A DNA stretch of 49,351 nucleotides from Hallella bergensis DSM 17361 (GCF_000160535.1 NZ_GG704782.1:285331-334681), one strand, 5' to 3'. Shown: positions 25,615 through 34,146, numbered from the stretch's first letter. Notes: generated by a model from the letters alone, not told the origin. Translations and numbers: made by a program.

Positions 25615-26637
25615 TCAGACGCGCGAAAGCCGTTCTATCAATATCTCCACGAGCCGGGGTACGGCATAGGTTTCGAACTCCCCCTCGTCAATCCAGATGT
25701 AGTCCTTGGGGAGCGGTGGTTTAGTGTCGGTCTCAAGGAGGTAGAAATCGGCCATGATGACACGATGGGTGAGCACATGTTTCACCTGGTTTGCCACCAT
25801 GGTGAGTTTGCCGTCCCATGCCGGCAGTTTCTGGTTTTCAAAGACAACCGGCTCCCATAGCCCTTGCCAGATGTCGCCTTCACCACGTCGGTGGATGGCG
25901 ACCTGGCCCTGATGTCTGATGTAAAAGTAGACTATCCGGCGTGTTTTCACCCGTGTCGTCTTCAGCTTCACGGGCAGCTCATCTACTCGGCCTTGCCTCA
26001 GTGCCTCGCACTGCTCGTTGAACGGGCACACGATGCAGGCCGGCGGCTTGGGTGTGCACTGTGTTGCCCCGAAGTCCATCATGGCGGCATTGAAATCTTC
26101 CGGGCGGTCGGCGTTCCCCCGTCCCTCGGTCATCAGTTGTTCGGCCAAGGCCTGAAACAGCTTCTTGCCCTGTGTAGAGTTGATAGGAGTGTCGATGCCA
26201 TAGACTCTCGACAGCACCCTGTGGCAGTTGCCGTCCACCGCCGGCACTGGAAAGCTGAATGCAAACGAGGCGATGGCTGCGGCCGTGTAATCGCCCACAC
26301 CCTTGAGCTTTTTAATGTCGGCAGGTGTGTCGGGGAATTTGCCCATGGCCACAATCTGCCGGGCAGCCTTGTGCAGGTTGCGTGCCCTGCTGTAATATCC
26401 GAGTCCCTGCCAGAGTTTCAGCACCTCATCCTCGGATGCCGCCGCCAGGTCATCAACGGTGGGATAGGTTGCCATGAAACGTTTCCAGTAGTCCATGCCC
26501 TGACTGATGCGCGTCTGTTGGAGGATAATCTCACTCAGCCAGATGGCGTATGGGTCACGCGTGTGGCGCCATGGCAAGTCGCGGCCATTGACCGAAAACC
26601 ACGCGAGAAGGGTGTGGACAAAGTGATGTGGAGACAT
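25615..26637 (-). CDS. mutY: A/G-specific adenine DNA glycosylase
   Basis: A 340-residue repair enzyme that removes adenine mispaired with 8-oxoguanine. The helix-hairpin-helix LKGVGDYTAAAIASFAF is followed by the catalytic Asp in VPAVDGNCHRV. The [4Fe-4S] loop CTPKPPACIVCPFNEQC has the exact C-X6-C-X2-C-X5-C spacing. The C-terminal NUDIX-like domain senses 8-oxoG. It is the second gene after the Fur-family regulator, 63 bp apart, with a small hairpin between them. Confidence 0.95.
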   Translation of the reverse strand: MSPHHFVHTLLAWFSVNGRDLPWRHTRDPYAIWLSEIILQQTRISQGMDYWKRFMATYPTVDDLAAASEDEVLKLWQGLGYYSRARNLHKAARQIVAMGKFPDTPADIKKLKGVGDYTAAAIASFAFSFPVPAVDGNCHRVLSRVYGIDTPINSTQGKKLFQALAEQLMTEGRGNADRPEDFNAAMMDFGATQCTPKPPACIVCPFNEQCEALRQGRVDELPVKLKTTRVKTRRIVYFYIRHQGQVAIHRRGEGDIWQGLWEPVVFENQKLPAWDGKLTMVANQVKHVLTHRVIMADFYLLETDTKPPLPKDYIWIDEGEFETYAVPRLVEILIERLSRV

Positions 26638-26672
26638 GAATGGAGGGAATTTTATAATTTATTGGGAGTGTT

Positions 26673-26693
26673 GTCGGCTCGGTTCAGGCCGAC
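26673..26693 (-). terminator. Small hairpin between fur-like gene and mutY
   Basis: GTCGGC (26673-26678) pairs with GCCGAC (26688-26693) around 9 nt. It has no T-run, so it is a weak terminator candidate or a processing site. Confidence 0.35.
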
Positions 26694-26700
26694 TGTTGTG

Positions 26701-27135
26701 TCAATGCTCATGCCGGCAGCGCTCTGCACATTGTGGACAAGTGCCCTTCACCACGTAGTTGACGGTTGTCATGGAGTAGCCCTCGGGCAGATCCACTTGG
26801 GGCACGGGCATGTCGTGGAGACAAAACAGCCGGTGGCATTGCTCGCAATAGAAATGCACATGCATGTCCTCGTCCTCGTCTTCGTCGTGGCTCAGGCATA
26901 GCTCATACTTCACTCCGCCGTCACCATCCTCCAGCACATGCACCAATCGGTGTTCGCGGAAGAGCATCAGGCTGCGGAAAATGCCACTCTTGTCGATGGT
27001 CACGATCTTGTTTTCCAGGTCGGAAATCGACGAGGGGTTCATCGCCGCGGCCAAAGCTTTCAGCACCACGATACGGTTGCTGGTGGGTCTGATGCCGTGC
27101 TTTTCGAGCATTTTTACGCATGTAGATTCATCCAT
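26701..27135 (-). CDS. Fur-family metalloregulator
   Basis: A 144-residue DNA-binding regulator. The N-terminal winged helix (MLEKHGIRPTSNRIVVLKALAAA, then SGIFRSLMLFREHRLVHVLEDGDGG) is typical of Fur/Zur. The C-terminal dimer domain has the metal ligands HVHFYCEQCHRLFCL and a second pair CPQCAERC, followed by a His-rich tail (CRHEH). The acidic DEDEDEDMH stretch sits where regulatory metal binding occurs. Whether it senses iron, zinc or peroxide cannot be told. It is divergent from thyX; the 97-bp gap holds two small dyads that could be operators. Confidence 0.88.
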   Translation of the reverse strand: MDESTCVKMLEKHGIRPTSNRIVVLKALAAAMNPSSISDLENKIVTIDKSGIFRSLMLFREHRLVHVLEDGDGGVKYELCLSHDEDEDEDMHVHFYCEQCHRLFCLHDMPVPQVDLPEGYSMTTVNYVVKGTCPQCAERCRHEH

Positions 27136-27169
27136 AGTACTTGCAAAAATACAAATAAAAATGTTGTTT

Positions 27170-27220
27170 TATCCTCGATATGGTGTTAAATTTCTTATCT
27201 TTGCATATCTAATCGCGATA
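27170..27220. promoter_or_regulatory. Candidate operators between the divergent fur-like and thyX genes
   Basis: TATC-CTC-GATA (27170-27180) and AATCGCGATA (27211-27220, containing the palindrome ATCGCGAT) flank a TATCTTTG -7 box at 27196-27203 pointing towards thyX. No -33 element at standard spacing is seen. On the opposite strand a TATTTTTG box lies close to the fur-like start. Confidence 0.4.
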
Positions 27221-27232
27221 AAATATCAATCA

Positions 27233-28123
27233 ATGAAAATACAAGAACCATCCTTCGAGATATGGTTGCAGGAGCCGGGACTCCAAGGGGTGTACCGCCA
27301 GATCGAGCGTGCCGGCCGTGTTTGTTACAAGAGTGAGACGCATCGCACCGACGATTCAGCCCGACCCTTCGTGGAACGAATGCTCAGAAATGACCATACG
27401 GCGATGTTGGAGCATGGCACGGTGTATCTTGCCCTTAAGGTCTCTTCTTCTACCGATGACGCGGAGGCGCGCTTGGAAACAACAGTAGCCCAGAAGTACG
27501 TGCAGAATAAGTTTTCTCATGTTCATACAGTGGACGGTGTGGCATACATTACGACCAACCTACGTGTTCTTGCCGAAAACCATTGGATGGACGATTTGCG
27601 GTATTTTGTGGAGCCGACAGCGCATCACGAGCGCCGAATCACGGTGCACTTCACGACCCAGATTGGCACCACGCGCGAGTTCAACCGTCACCGGGCCAAC
27701 TCGATGGCCGAGCAAAGCACCCGCTACTGTAACTATGCCAAGGCAAAATTTGGTAACGAGATAACGGTGAACTTGCCCACATGGGTGAAGGAAGTGGACG
27801 AAACGGCTTCGCTTCCCGAGCTTTTCGAGAAGGTGATGGCTGGCACGGCCACCGATTTGGAGAACTGGACGTTTGCCAATCTTGCGGCCGAAAAGGCCTA
27901 TATGAATCTCACGGCAGCCGGGCGCAAGGCGCAGGAGGCGCGCGCTGTGTTACCCTTAGACACCAACACCGAACTGGTGCACACGGCTTTTGTGTCCGAC
28001 TGGAATCACTTTTTCGACCTCCGTGCTATCGGCACCACTGGTGCACCCCATCCCGATGCAAAGATACTGGCCGAGCCATTGATGGAGGAGTTTCGCCGGC
28101 GGGGACTGATAGCAGCAGAATAG
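27233..28123 (+). CDS. thyX: Flavin-dependent thymidylate synthase
   Basis: A 296-residue FAD enzyme that makes dTMP from dUMP. The ThyX signature RHRANSMAEQSTR begins at Arg152. An EHGTVYLAL block and the C-terminal LPLDTNTELVHTAFVSDWNHFFDLR are also family hallmarks. An open frame extends upstream to 26864, but that part lies opposite the fur-like gene, and the ATG at 27233 follows a -7 box. It differs from ThyA in fold and in needing flavin and NADPH. The RluA-like gene follows with a 1-bp gap. Confidence 0.95.
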   Translation: MKIQEPSFEIWLQEPGLQGVYRQIERAGRVCYKSETHRTDDSARPFVERMLRNDHTAMLEHGTVYLALKVSSSTDDAEARLETTVAQKYVQNKFSHVHTVDGVAYITTNLRVLAENHWMDDLRYFVEPTAHHERRITVHFTTQIGTTREFNRHRANSMAEQSTRYCNYAKAKFGNEITVNLPTWVKEVDETASLPELFEKVMAGTATDLENWTFANLAAEKAYMNLTAAGRKAQEARAVLPLDTNTELVHTAFVSDWNHFFDLRAIGTTGAPHPDAKILAEPLMEEFRRRGLIAAE

Positions 28124-28124
28124 T

Positions 28125-29804
28125 TTGAAAGATCTTTCCATCCTTCATCCCCTCCATTCGTCTGTTCGGCCGCGGCCGCGGCTGAACAATCCGTTTTATT
28201 ACACCCCCGATGCACTAACGCGTCAGGCGGTCGACGAACTTGTCGACTATCTCTCGGGTGCTCCTTCCCAGCATTTTTCCTCTCGTCCCATCAGTCCCGA
28301 ATTTCAATCAGAGATTGCCAAGGGCAAGATGTTCGGCGTGTTAGTCGTGGAGCACAGTGCTTCCCCATCATATCCTTCCCTCTTCTCTCCCCATCCTTCC
28401 CTCTTCTCTCCCCATCCTTCCTCTCTTCACTCTTCACTTTCCCCTCTTCACTCTTCTCTTTCCCCTCTTCACTCTTCTCTCTCTTATCTTTCCGGCTACA
28501 GCGGTCAGATTTGCGGACGGAGCGACTGGGCTGACTTCGTGCCCGCGGTGTTCGACTATCTTCAGCCCGAAGGATACTTCAAACGCGAGGAAGCAGAAAT
28601 CGAGAAGCTAACCCGCGATATTGAACACCTCCCCCTGCCGCTCCAGTGGGAGGGGAGTTCGCAAGCCGGTGAGAAATCCGAGTTTAACAAGAACAGGCGA
28701 GCGGACGAAAGCCATGAGGAATACATCCGTCGTCGGCAGTTTGAGAATGCAGAACTGCACCGCTGGAAACTCAGGGTGCGCGCGGAGCGGCAAGATTTTG
28801 AAGCCAGGGAGCAACAGAAAGCGGACAGGATAGCTGCCCTGAAGCGACTGCGACGACAAAAGAGTGACAACTTGCAGGCGTGGTTATTCCGTAATTTTGT
28901 GATGAGAAATGCACGGGGCGAGCAACGCGACCTGATCAGCCTGTTCGGAATGGATCATGACTATCCGCCTGCCGGTTCCGGCGAGTGCTGTGAGCCCAGA
29001 CTGCTGCAATATGCGTTTGCCCATGGGCTGCGTCCGGTAAGCATGGCCATGTTCTGGTGGGGCGAAAGTCCGAAGCAGGAGGTGCGCCATCATCTGCAAT
29101 TCTATCCTGCATGTAGTGGAAAGTGCAAGCCCATTCTGCGCTGGATGCTCCAAGGCATGGATGTCGATCCTAACCCGCTGGAGCAGGAGGAAACACACGA
29201 ACTGAAGATTGTCTATGAAGACGACACCCTCTGTGTGGTGGACAAGCCTGCAGGTATGCTCTCGGTGCCGGGGAAGGGCTGCCGTGAGAGCGTGCTCGAC
29301 GTGATGCGTCGGCGGTGTCCCGATGCCACGGGAGCCCTTGTGGTACACCGGTTAGACATGGCAACGAGTGGACTGATGGTGGTCGCCAAGACGGCGGAGG
29401 CTTATCGGGAGTTGCAGAGGCAGTTTGCCACGCGGAGCGTGAGAAAGCGGTATGTGGCTATCTTGAGTCGGCAACCTCGGGAGCCTAAGGGAGAAATCGC
29501 CCTGCCGCTTCGTCCCGATCTCGACGACAGACCGCGCCAGGTGGTTGATTCGGTGTATGGAAAACCGGCGTTGACGCACTATGAAATTATTGACGGTTGC
29601 CGTGTGGCGCTCTATCCCCGTACCGGGCGCACCCATCAACTGCGCGTGCACTGTGCCCACCGCGACGGACTCGACAGTCCTATCAAGGGCGACGAGCTTT
29701 ATGGCCGACGGGCCGAACGGCTGTACCTGCATGCCGAATGGCTGGCTTTCAGGCATCCGGCGACGGGAGAGGAAGTGGAGTTTACGTCGGTGGCTCCGTT
29801 CTGA
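28125..29804 (+). CDS. RluA-family RNA pseudouridine synthase with repeat-expanded N-terminal half
   Basis: A 559-residue protein. The C-terminal third is an RluA-type synthase with the catalytic motif HRLDMATSG (His408, Asp411), preceded by VDKPAGMLSVPGKG and ending in PRTGRTHQLRVHCAH. The long N-terminal half, including a helical Arg/Glu-rich stretch (about 165-245), occurs in a Bacteroidetes/proteobacterial subgroup that modifies rRNA or tRNA; the target is unknown. Residues of about 83-122 come from in-frame 21-bp pyrimidine repeats (PSLFSPH twice, SPLHSSL twice) placed in a loop between conserved blocks. The start is a TTG, 1 bp after the thyX stop; the next Met is at residue 69, inside the conserved region. 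Confidence 0.88.
   Translation: MKDLSILHPLHSSVRPRPRLNNPFYYTPDALTRQAVDELVDYLSGAPSQHFSSRPISPEFQSEIAKGKMFGVLVVEHSASPSYPSLFSPHPSLFSPHPSSLHSSLSPLHSSLSPLHSSLSYLSGYSGQICGRSDWADFVPAVFDYLQPEGYFKREEAEIEKLTRDIEHLPLPLQWEGSSQAGEKSEFNKNRRADESHEEYIRRRQFENAELHRWKLRVRAERQDFEAREQQKADRIAALKRLRRQKSDNLQAWLFRNFVMRNARGEQRDLISLFGMDHDYPPAGSGECCEPRLLQYAFAHGLRPVSMAMFWWGESPKQEVRHHLQFYPACSGKCKPILRWMLQGMDVDPNPLEQEETHELKIVYEDDTLCVVDKPAGMLSVPGKGCRESVLDVMRRRCPDATGALVVHRLDMATSGLMVVAKTAEAYRELQRQFATRSVRKRYVAILSRQPREPKGEIALPLRPDLDDRPRQVVDSVYGKPALTHYEIIDGCRVALYPRTGRTHQLRVHCAHRDGLDSPIKGDELYGRRAERLYLHAEWLAFRHPATGEEVEFTSVAPF
28372..28492. repeat. In-frame 21-bp tandem repeats in a pyrimidine tract
   Basis: Two exact 21-bp copies at 28372-28392 and 28393-28413 (beginning ATCCTTCCCTC) and two more exact copies at 28439-28459 and 28460-28480 (beginning TTCCCCTCTTC), with related text between and after. 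The strand is almost purely C and T. Gain or loss of a unit keeps the reading frame of the RluA-like gene. Confidence 0.9.
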
Positions 29805-30243
29805 CGAATCACGATTTTCAGGCCGTTTCCCTTCTGCAATGACAGCACGACGTGTAAAAATAGATGACCGTTTATCGGTCCAGTTTTTTGAGCAAACCAG
29901 AGCAAAAAGCGCCATGTTTTGACGACCAAAGTTCGTCCGAGCGACACAAAAAAATCGGTTGGCCCTGCGAAAAAGGTCTTGTCGTGGTGTCGTTCGAGTC
30001 GATTGATTGTGCGAAGAAACCTTAGTCGCGGTGCGGTTAGGGCTTAGTCGCCTTGCCATTCGATAGTCAACCGCAAGCGATGAAATGGAGGTGGAAACAA
30101 CGATTTGCCTAACTGGCTGACGGTTAGCGTTCTACGAATTTCTGCAAATTTCTCGAATATTAAATCCCAAACTTTGTGTTTTGAAATTCGCCAAGCCTGA
30201 AGGGGTGTTTGTCAAGATTTCTTATTAAAAACCGTTCGCCTAA
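29805..30243. other. Gene-free stretch with 22-bp periodic text
   Basis: No supported gene in 439 bp between the RluA-like gene and the convergent transporter gene. Open frames here are short or extend as shadows of the RluA-like gene. From about 29846 to 30087 the sequence repeats weakly every 22 bp; this is listed separately. The last 150 bp are AT-rich and end near the transporter stop. No clear hairpin terminator was seen for either gene. Confidence 0.6.
29846..30087. repeat. Weak 22-bp periodic array of a second type
   Basis: Cut at 22-bp steps from 29934, successive lines share TGCG or a close variant at columns 11-14, often followed by AAAAA: TGCGAAAAA (29956 line), TGTCGTTCG (29978), TGCGAAGAA (30000), TGCGGTTAG (30022), TGCCATTCG (30044), AGCGATGAA (30066). 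Lines at 30022 and 30044 both begin TTAGTCGC. Similarity is low, so this is a by-eye period, not a sharp repeat. Confidence 0.45.
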
Positions 30244-31905
30244 CTATGCCAGAAACATTATCAGTATTTGTGCGATGATAACTCGGATAAACATGCCCAA
30301 CGGATACACCGTGGCGTAGGAAACACTTGGGGTGTCGCCCTTGATGGTGTCGTCGGCATAGCCCAGCGCCATGGGGTTGGCCATGCTGCCACAGAGTATG
30401 CCGCAGATGGTTCCGAAGTCGTATTTCTTGGTCCTCAGGGCGACAATGCCGATAATGAGCACGGGGATAACGGTTAAGAGAAAGCCGATGCCTACCCACG
30501 TGATGCCTTCGGGTCGAACCACCGTGCTTAGGAAGTCTTTGCCGGCATCCAAGCCAAGGCACGCGAGGTATAGCGATATGCCGAGCTTGCGGAGCATGAG
30601 GCTTGCGGAGCGCGTGGTATAGGATATGAAATGCATGCGGGGCCCCAGGGCGCCAACAAGGATGCCCATCATGATTGGGCCTCCGGCGATGCCCAGGCGA
30701 ACCGGTGTGCTCATGCCTGGGAGGGCAATGGGAATGGTGCCGATGGCCAGACCGAGGATGAGTCCGAAGAATATGCTGCCGATGTTGGGCTCTTCGAGCG
30801 TCTTGACAGAGTTGCCGAAGAATTGCTCGGCATTGTTCACGTCCTCGTGTTTGCCGACGATGGTTACGCGGTCACCGTATTGCAGACGCAGGTTGTGACT
30901 GGCCAGCAGTTTGATATCGCCACGAATCACACGGCTCACGTTGACGCCATAGACCTGCCGCATGTGCAGGTCGCCAAGCCGCTTGCCGTTCAGGGTGCGA
31001 CGGGTCACCACGCAGATGCGGCTCTCCACGTTCGAATCGATGACATTCCAGTCTATCTTCTCCCGGTTCCAGTCTTTCTTTTCCTGTTGGCCGAAGAGCA
31101 GCACGAGGGCATCATCGTCCTCTCTGTTGGTCACGACAAGCAGTGAATCGTTGGTTCGAATCACCGTGTCAGCCAGTGGAACGATGACCTCGTTGCCACG
31201 CCAGATGCGCGAAATAACGAAGCGCAAGTGTGACATCTGCACAATCTCCAATATCGTTTTGCCGTCTACGGCGGGGTTGATCACGTTGAGTTGAGAGATG
31301 ACGGTGTGGTTGTCGTCATCTTGTGATTTCACCTCGAGGTCCTGGGGCTTGACAAAAAACTTACGGATAAACACCATGGCGAGTATCACGCCCACCACAC
31401 CAAGCGGGTAGGTGACGGCTGTTGCCAATGCCGCGCTGCCATTGGAAATACCAATATGCTCGAGGGCTTGGGTGGCTGCACCGAGCGCAGGAGTGTTGGT
31501 CGTGGCACCGCAAAGCAGTCCTACCATATTGGGGAGGCTCACGCCGGTGATGGGAATGAGGACAAGCGCCATGACGGTTCCTAAGACAATCACCGCCAAT
31601 CCCCATAGATTGAGGGCCATACCCTCTTCTCGAAACGATCCGAAGAAGTTAGGCCCGACGTGCAGCCCCAGGCAATAGACAAATAGGGCTAAGCCGAAAG
31701 TCTCGATGAAGTCGAGGGTTTGGGCATCTGCCGACAAGCCAATGTGGCCGGCCAGGATGCCTGCGAAGAATACGAAAGCAATGCCAAGCGATATGCCCAT
31801 CACCTTGATTCTTCCCAGACCCAGGCCCAGAGCAATAACCAAGGAGATGACGATAACCGTCTGTAAAGGCGAATGAATGCAGAAAAGAGAAGATGTCCAA
31901 TCCAT
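30244..31905 (-). CDS. YidE/YbjL (AspT-like) putative transporter with RCK_C domains
   Basis: A 553-residue inner-membrane protein. Two sets of membrane segments (about 15-170 and 370-553) flank two TrkA-C/RCK_C-type cytosolic domains (about 200-365; ILEIVQMSHLRFVISRIWRG and RICVVTRRTLNGKRLGDLHM). Each half has the repeated layout of the aspartate:alanine exchanger family (ILAGHIGLSADAQ.. and GILVGALGPRMHF..). The substrate is unknown; the family includes anion and amino-acid exchangers. It is a single gene. A TAATTTTG box lies at 31934-31941 on the minus strand, about 29 bp before the ATG. Confidence 0.9.
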   Translation of the reverse strand: MDWTSSLFCIHSPLQTVIVISLVIALGLGLGRIKVMGISLGIAFVFFAGILAGHIGLSADAQTLDFIETFGLALFVYCLGLHVGPNFFGSFREEGMALNLWGLAVIVLGTVMALVLIPITGVSLPNMVGLLCGATTNTPALGAATQALEHIGISNGSAALATAVTYPLGVVGVILAMVFIRKFFVKPQDLEVKSQDDDNHTVISQLNVINPAVDGKTILEIVQMSHLRFVISRIWRGNEVIVPLADTVIRTNDSLLVVTNREDDDALVLLFGQQEKKDWNREKIDWNVIDSNVESRICVVTRRTLNGKRLGDLHMRQVYGVNVSRVIRGDIKLLASHNLRLQYGDRVTIVGKHEDVNNAEQFFGNSVKTLEEPNIGSIFFGLILGLAIGTIPIALPGMSTPVRLGIAGGPIMMGILVGALGPRMHFISYTTRSASLMLRKLGISLYLACLGLDAGKDFLSTVVRPEGITWVGIGFLLTVIPVLIIGIVALRTKKYDFGTICGILCGSMANPMALGYADDTIKGDTPSVSYATVYPLGMFIRVIIAQILIMFLA

Positions 31906-31933
31906 GACGCGCGTTGTCCTGTAGAATCGTGTG

Positions 31934-31941
31934 CAAAATTA
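31934..31941 (-). promoter_or_regulatory. -7-like box before the transporter gene
   Basis: TAATTTTG on the minus strand matches TAnnTTTG; no TTG is present 19-21 bp upstream. Its distance to the ATG (29 bp) suits a short leader. Confidence 0.4.
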
Positions 31942-32022
31942 GTAAAAAGCAGGGAGGTGGAGAAGTAAAAAGACAAAAAAGGTTGGATAATCGAAAAATA
32001 ACGGAAAAAAGGTACTAAAACG

Positions 32023-32053
32023 TTTGAAGACTCGTTTTAACATTGTAATTTTA
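32023..32053 (+). promoter_or_regulatory. Promoter of the mannose-1-phosphate guanylyltransferase gene
   Basis: TTTG (32023-32026), 19 bp, TAATTTTA (32046-32053). One mismatch to TAnnTTTG at the last base. The ATG is 31 bp downstream. Confidence 0.55.
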
Positions 32054-32083
32054 TTGTTGATTTAAATCTATACTGAGAAAATA

Positions 32084-33172
32084 ATGGCAAATTCCGAAAA
32101 CTTCTATTGTCTGATCTTAGCCGGGGGGAAGGGTCGGCGTCTGTGGCCGTGCAGCCGGGAGAACTTTCCCAAGCAGTTTGTTGATTTCTTCGGAACGGGG
32201 CGCACGCTCCTGCAGCAGACCTACGACCGGATGGCAGCCATTCTTCCTGCCGACCACATTTTTATCAATACCAATACGAATTATCTGAGCTATGTGATGG
32301 AACAACTGCCCGATGTGCGGCGCTCGCAGATCATGGCCGAACCCATCCATCGCAACACCGCGCCCAGCATTGCGTGGGCAACGCACAGAATATTGCATGC
32401 TAACCCCAAGGCAAGTTTCATTGCAGTTCCCTCGGACCAGCTCATTATCCATGAAGATGCGTTTCGGAGGAATGTGCTTGACGGGCTGACTTTTGTGTCT
32501 GGTAACGATGTGTTGCTTACCATGGGCATCAAGCCAACCCGACCTGAGCCGGGCTATGGCTATATCCAGTTGGCGGAACCGTTGGAGCATGATGTGTATG
32601 TGGCGAAAACATTTACTGAGAAGCCCAACCGTGAGTTTGCCAAGACATTTATGAAGAGCGGCGAGTTCTGTTGGAATACCGGCCTGTTTCTGGCCAATGC
32701 AAACCACCTCTGGCAACGTCTCTCCAGACTTCTGCCCTCGGTGTTACGTACGCTCGATGACATCAACTATTATGCCTCCACCGAGCAGGAGGATGCTTAT
32801 ATGCTGGATCACTTCCCGTCTTATCCTAATGTGTCGGTGGAAATGGGACTTCTGGAAGGTGCCGAGGGAGTGTGTGTGATGAAATGTGATTTCGGTTGGG
32901 CTGATGTCGGGACGTGGCATGGCATCTATGAGGCTCTGCCTAAAACACCCGATGACAACGTGATCATTAACTCTGATGTTATCATTGAGAACAGCCGCGG
33001 CAACGTTATCAAACTGCCCAAGGGAAAACTTGGTGTCATTGATGGACTCAATGACTTTATTGTGGCAGAGAACGACAACGTGTTGCTGATATGTAAGAAA
33101 GAAGATTCTTCGGACCTTATCCGCAAATATGTTACTGAGGCCAGGATGAAGAATGGAGATCGGTATGTGTAA
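32084..33172 (+). CDS. Mannose-1-phosphate guanylyltransferase
   Basis: A 362-residue enzyme that makes GDP-mannose from mannose 1-phosphate and GTP. The signature LILAGGKGRRLWPCSRENFPKQF starts at about residue 9, and FTEKPNREFA, FCWNTGLFL and DFGWADVGTW are further family blocks. It has only the nucleotidyltransferase part, without the cupin isomerase domain of the longer bifunctional ManC form. GDP-mannose feeds mannose, rhamnose or fucose into surface glycans, but this gene is 25 kb from the flippase/glycosyltransferase operon. It is monocistronic, with a hairpin after it. Confidence 0.93.
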   Translation: MANSENFYCLILAGGKGRRLWPCSRENFPKQFVDFFGTGRTLLQQTYDRMAAILPADHIFINTNTNYLSYVMEQLPDVRRSQIMAEPIHRNTAPSIAWATHRILHANPKASFIAVPSDQLIIHEDAFRRNVLDGLTFVSGNDVLLTMGIKPTRPEPGYGYIQLAEPLEHDVYVAKTFTEKPNREFAKTFMKSGEFCWNTGLFLANANHLWQRLSRLLPSVLRTLDDINYYASTEQEDAYMLDHFPSYPNVSVEMGLLEGAEGVCVMKCDFGWADVGTWHGIYEALPKTPDDNVIINSDVIIENSRGNVIKLPKGKLGVIDGLNDFIVAENDNVLLICKKEDSSDLIRKYVTEARMKNGDRYV

Positions 33173-33184
33173 AAGAATGGAATA

Positions 33185-33209
33185 ACGGCCGCCTAAGCAG
33201 GCAGGCCGT
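33185..33209. terminator. Hairpin between convergent genes
   Basis: ACGGCC-GCCT (33185-33194) pairs with AGGC-A-GGCCGT (33199-33209), with one bulged base and a 4-nt loop. It lies between the convergent guanylyltransferase and HIT stops. There is no clear T-run. Confidence 0.45.
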
Positions 33210-33269
33210 ATGAGTTTCTCTGTTTATCCGGGTGATTACTCTCCCTCGTTATGCGTGGGAAGTGAGGGG

Positions 33270-33668
33270 TTAGAGGCTTTCAAACGCCTCGAATATCTTC
33301 TCTGCGGTCTCCTTCATTTCCTCTTCGGTTAGCTTCACATGCTTCTTGAAATCCACGTCGCCTTCACTGTTGATGGGCATAAGGTGGATATGGGCATGGT
33401 TAACCTCAAGGCCAAGCACCACCTGGGCAACCTTCTTGCATGGAAAAGCAGTGCGGATGGCCTTGGCTACTTTCTTGGCAAAGAGTTCGAAAGCAGCCAG
33501 ATCGTCATCCTCCATGTCAAAGATGTAGTCTATTTCCTTGCGTGGAATTACCAAGGTATGACCTTTCACAACAGGGTTGATGTCCAGAAATGCATAGAAG
33601 TTTTCATCCTCGGCACACTTGTAGCTGGGAATGTCGCCATTGGCGATCTTAGTGAATATTGTAGCCAT
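33270..33668 (-). CDS. HIT-family protein (histidine triad)
   Basis: A 132-residue cytosolic protein with the histidine triad HAHIHLM (in VNHAHIHLMPI), the active site of nucleotide hydrolases that cleave adenosine phosphoramidates and related compounds. The N-terminal IFTKIANGDIPSYK is typical of the Hint-like branch. It lies 10 bp after greA on the same strand and is probably translated from the greA transcript. The natural substrate is not known. Confidence 0.93.
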   Translation of the reverse strand: MATIFTKIANGDIPSYKCAEDENFYAFLDINPVVKGHTLVIPRKEIDYIFDMEDDDLAAFELFAKKVAKAIRTAFPCKKVAQVVLGLEVNHAHIHLMPINSEGDVDFKKHVKLTEEEMKETAEKIFEAFESL

Positions 33669-33678
33669 GGTTGTTGGA

Positions 33679-34146
33679 TTATGCGATGGAGATATTGTCT
33701 ATGCGCAGCTTCAACGTACCACGCGGCACTTTGATTTCCACTTCCTCGCCCACCTTTTTGTTGAGCAGACCCTGCGCAATGGGGGTGTGGATGGATATTT
33801 TGTTCTCTTTCAGGTTGGCCTCGCTTTCGCTGACGATGGTGTAGGTCATTTTCTTCTTGGTGGCAAGATTGGTCATCTCCACTTTCGACATAATCTGCAC
33901 TTCATCGGCCGACAATCTGCTCATATCGACAATCTTTGCCTGAGCAATTGTCATCTTCATCTCGTTGATCTTGTTTTCCAGATGAACCTGGGCCTCTTTA
34001 GCGGCCTCATACTCCGAATTTTCACTCAAATCGCCCTTGTCGGCAGCCTCGGCTATTGCAGCAGAAGCTTTGGGGCGTTCAATTGCTTCAAGTTGGTGAA
34101 GCTGGGCTACAAGTTTGTCATAGCCCTCTTTTGACATGTAAGCCAT
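33679..34146 (-). CDS. greA: Transcription elongation factor GreA
   Basis: A 155-residue protein. The N-terminal coiled coil (about 1-75; YDKLVAQLHQLEAIERPKASAAIAEAADKGDLSENSEYEAAKE) includes the acidic DLSENSEY tip region that enters the RNA polymerase secondary channel. The C-terminal FKBP-like domain ends IDNISIA. It stimulates cleavage of transcripts in backtracked polymerase. Its predicted leader of about 115 nt holds a perfect 27-bp hairpin, which may control expression. HIT follows 10 bp downstream. Confidence 0.95.
   Translation of the reverse strand: MAYMSKEGYDKLVAQLHQLEAIERPKASAAIAEAADKGDLSENSEYEAAKEAQVHLENKINEMKMTIAQAKIVDMSRLSADEVQIMSKVEMTNLATKKKMTYTIVSESEANLKENKISIHTPIAQGLLNKKVGEEVEIKVPRGTLKLRIDNISIA

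Noticed and set aside
26864..27232. N-terminal extension of ThyX
   Set aside because: The extra 123 codons are antisense to the fur-like gene and lie before the -7 box. ThyX family length fits the ATG at 27233.
28372..28492. Frameshift or pseudogene caused by the C/T repeat
   Set aside because: All units are 21 bp and the frame stays open through to the intact catalytic domain.
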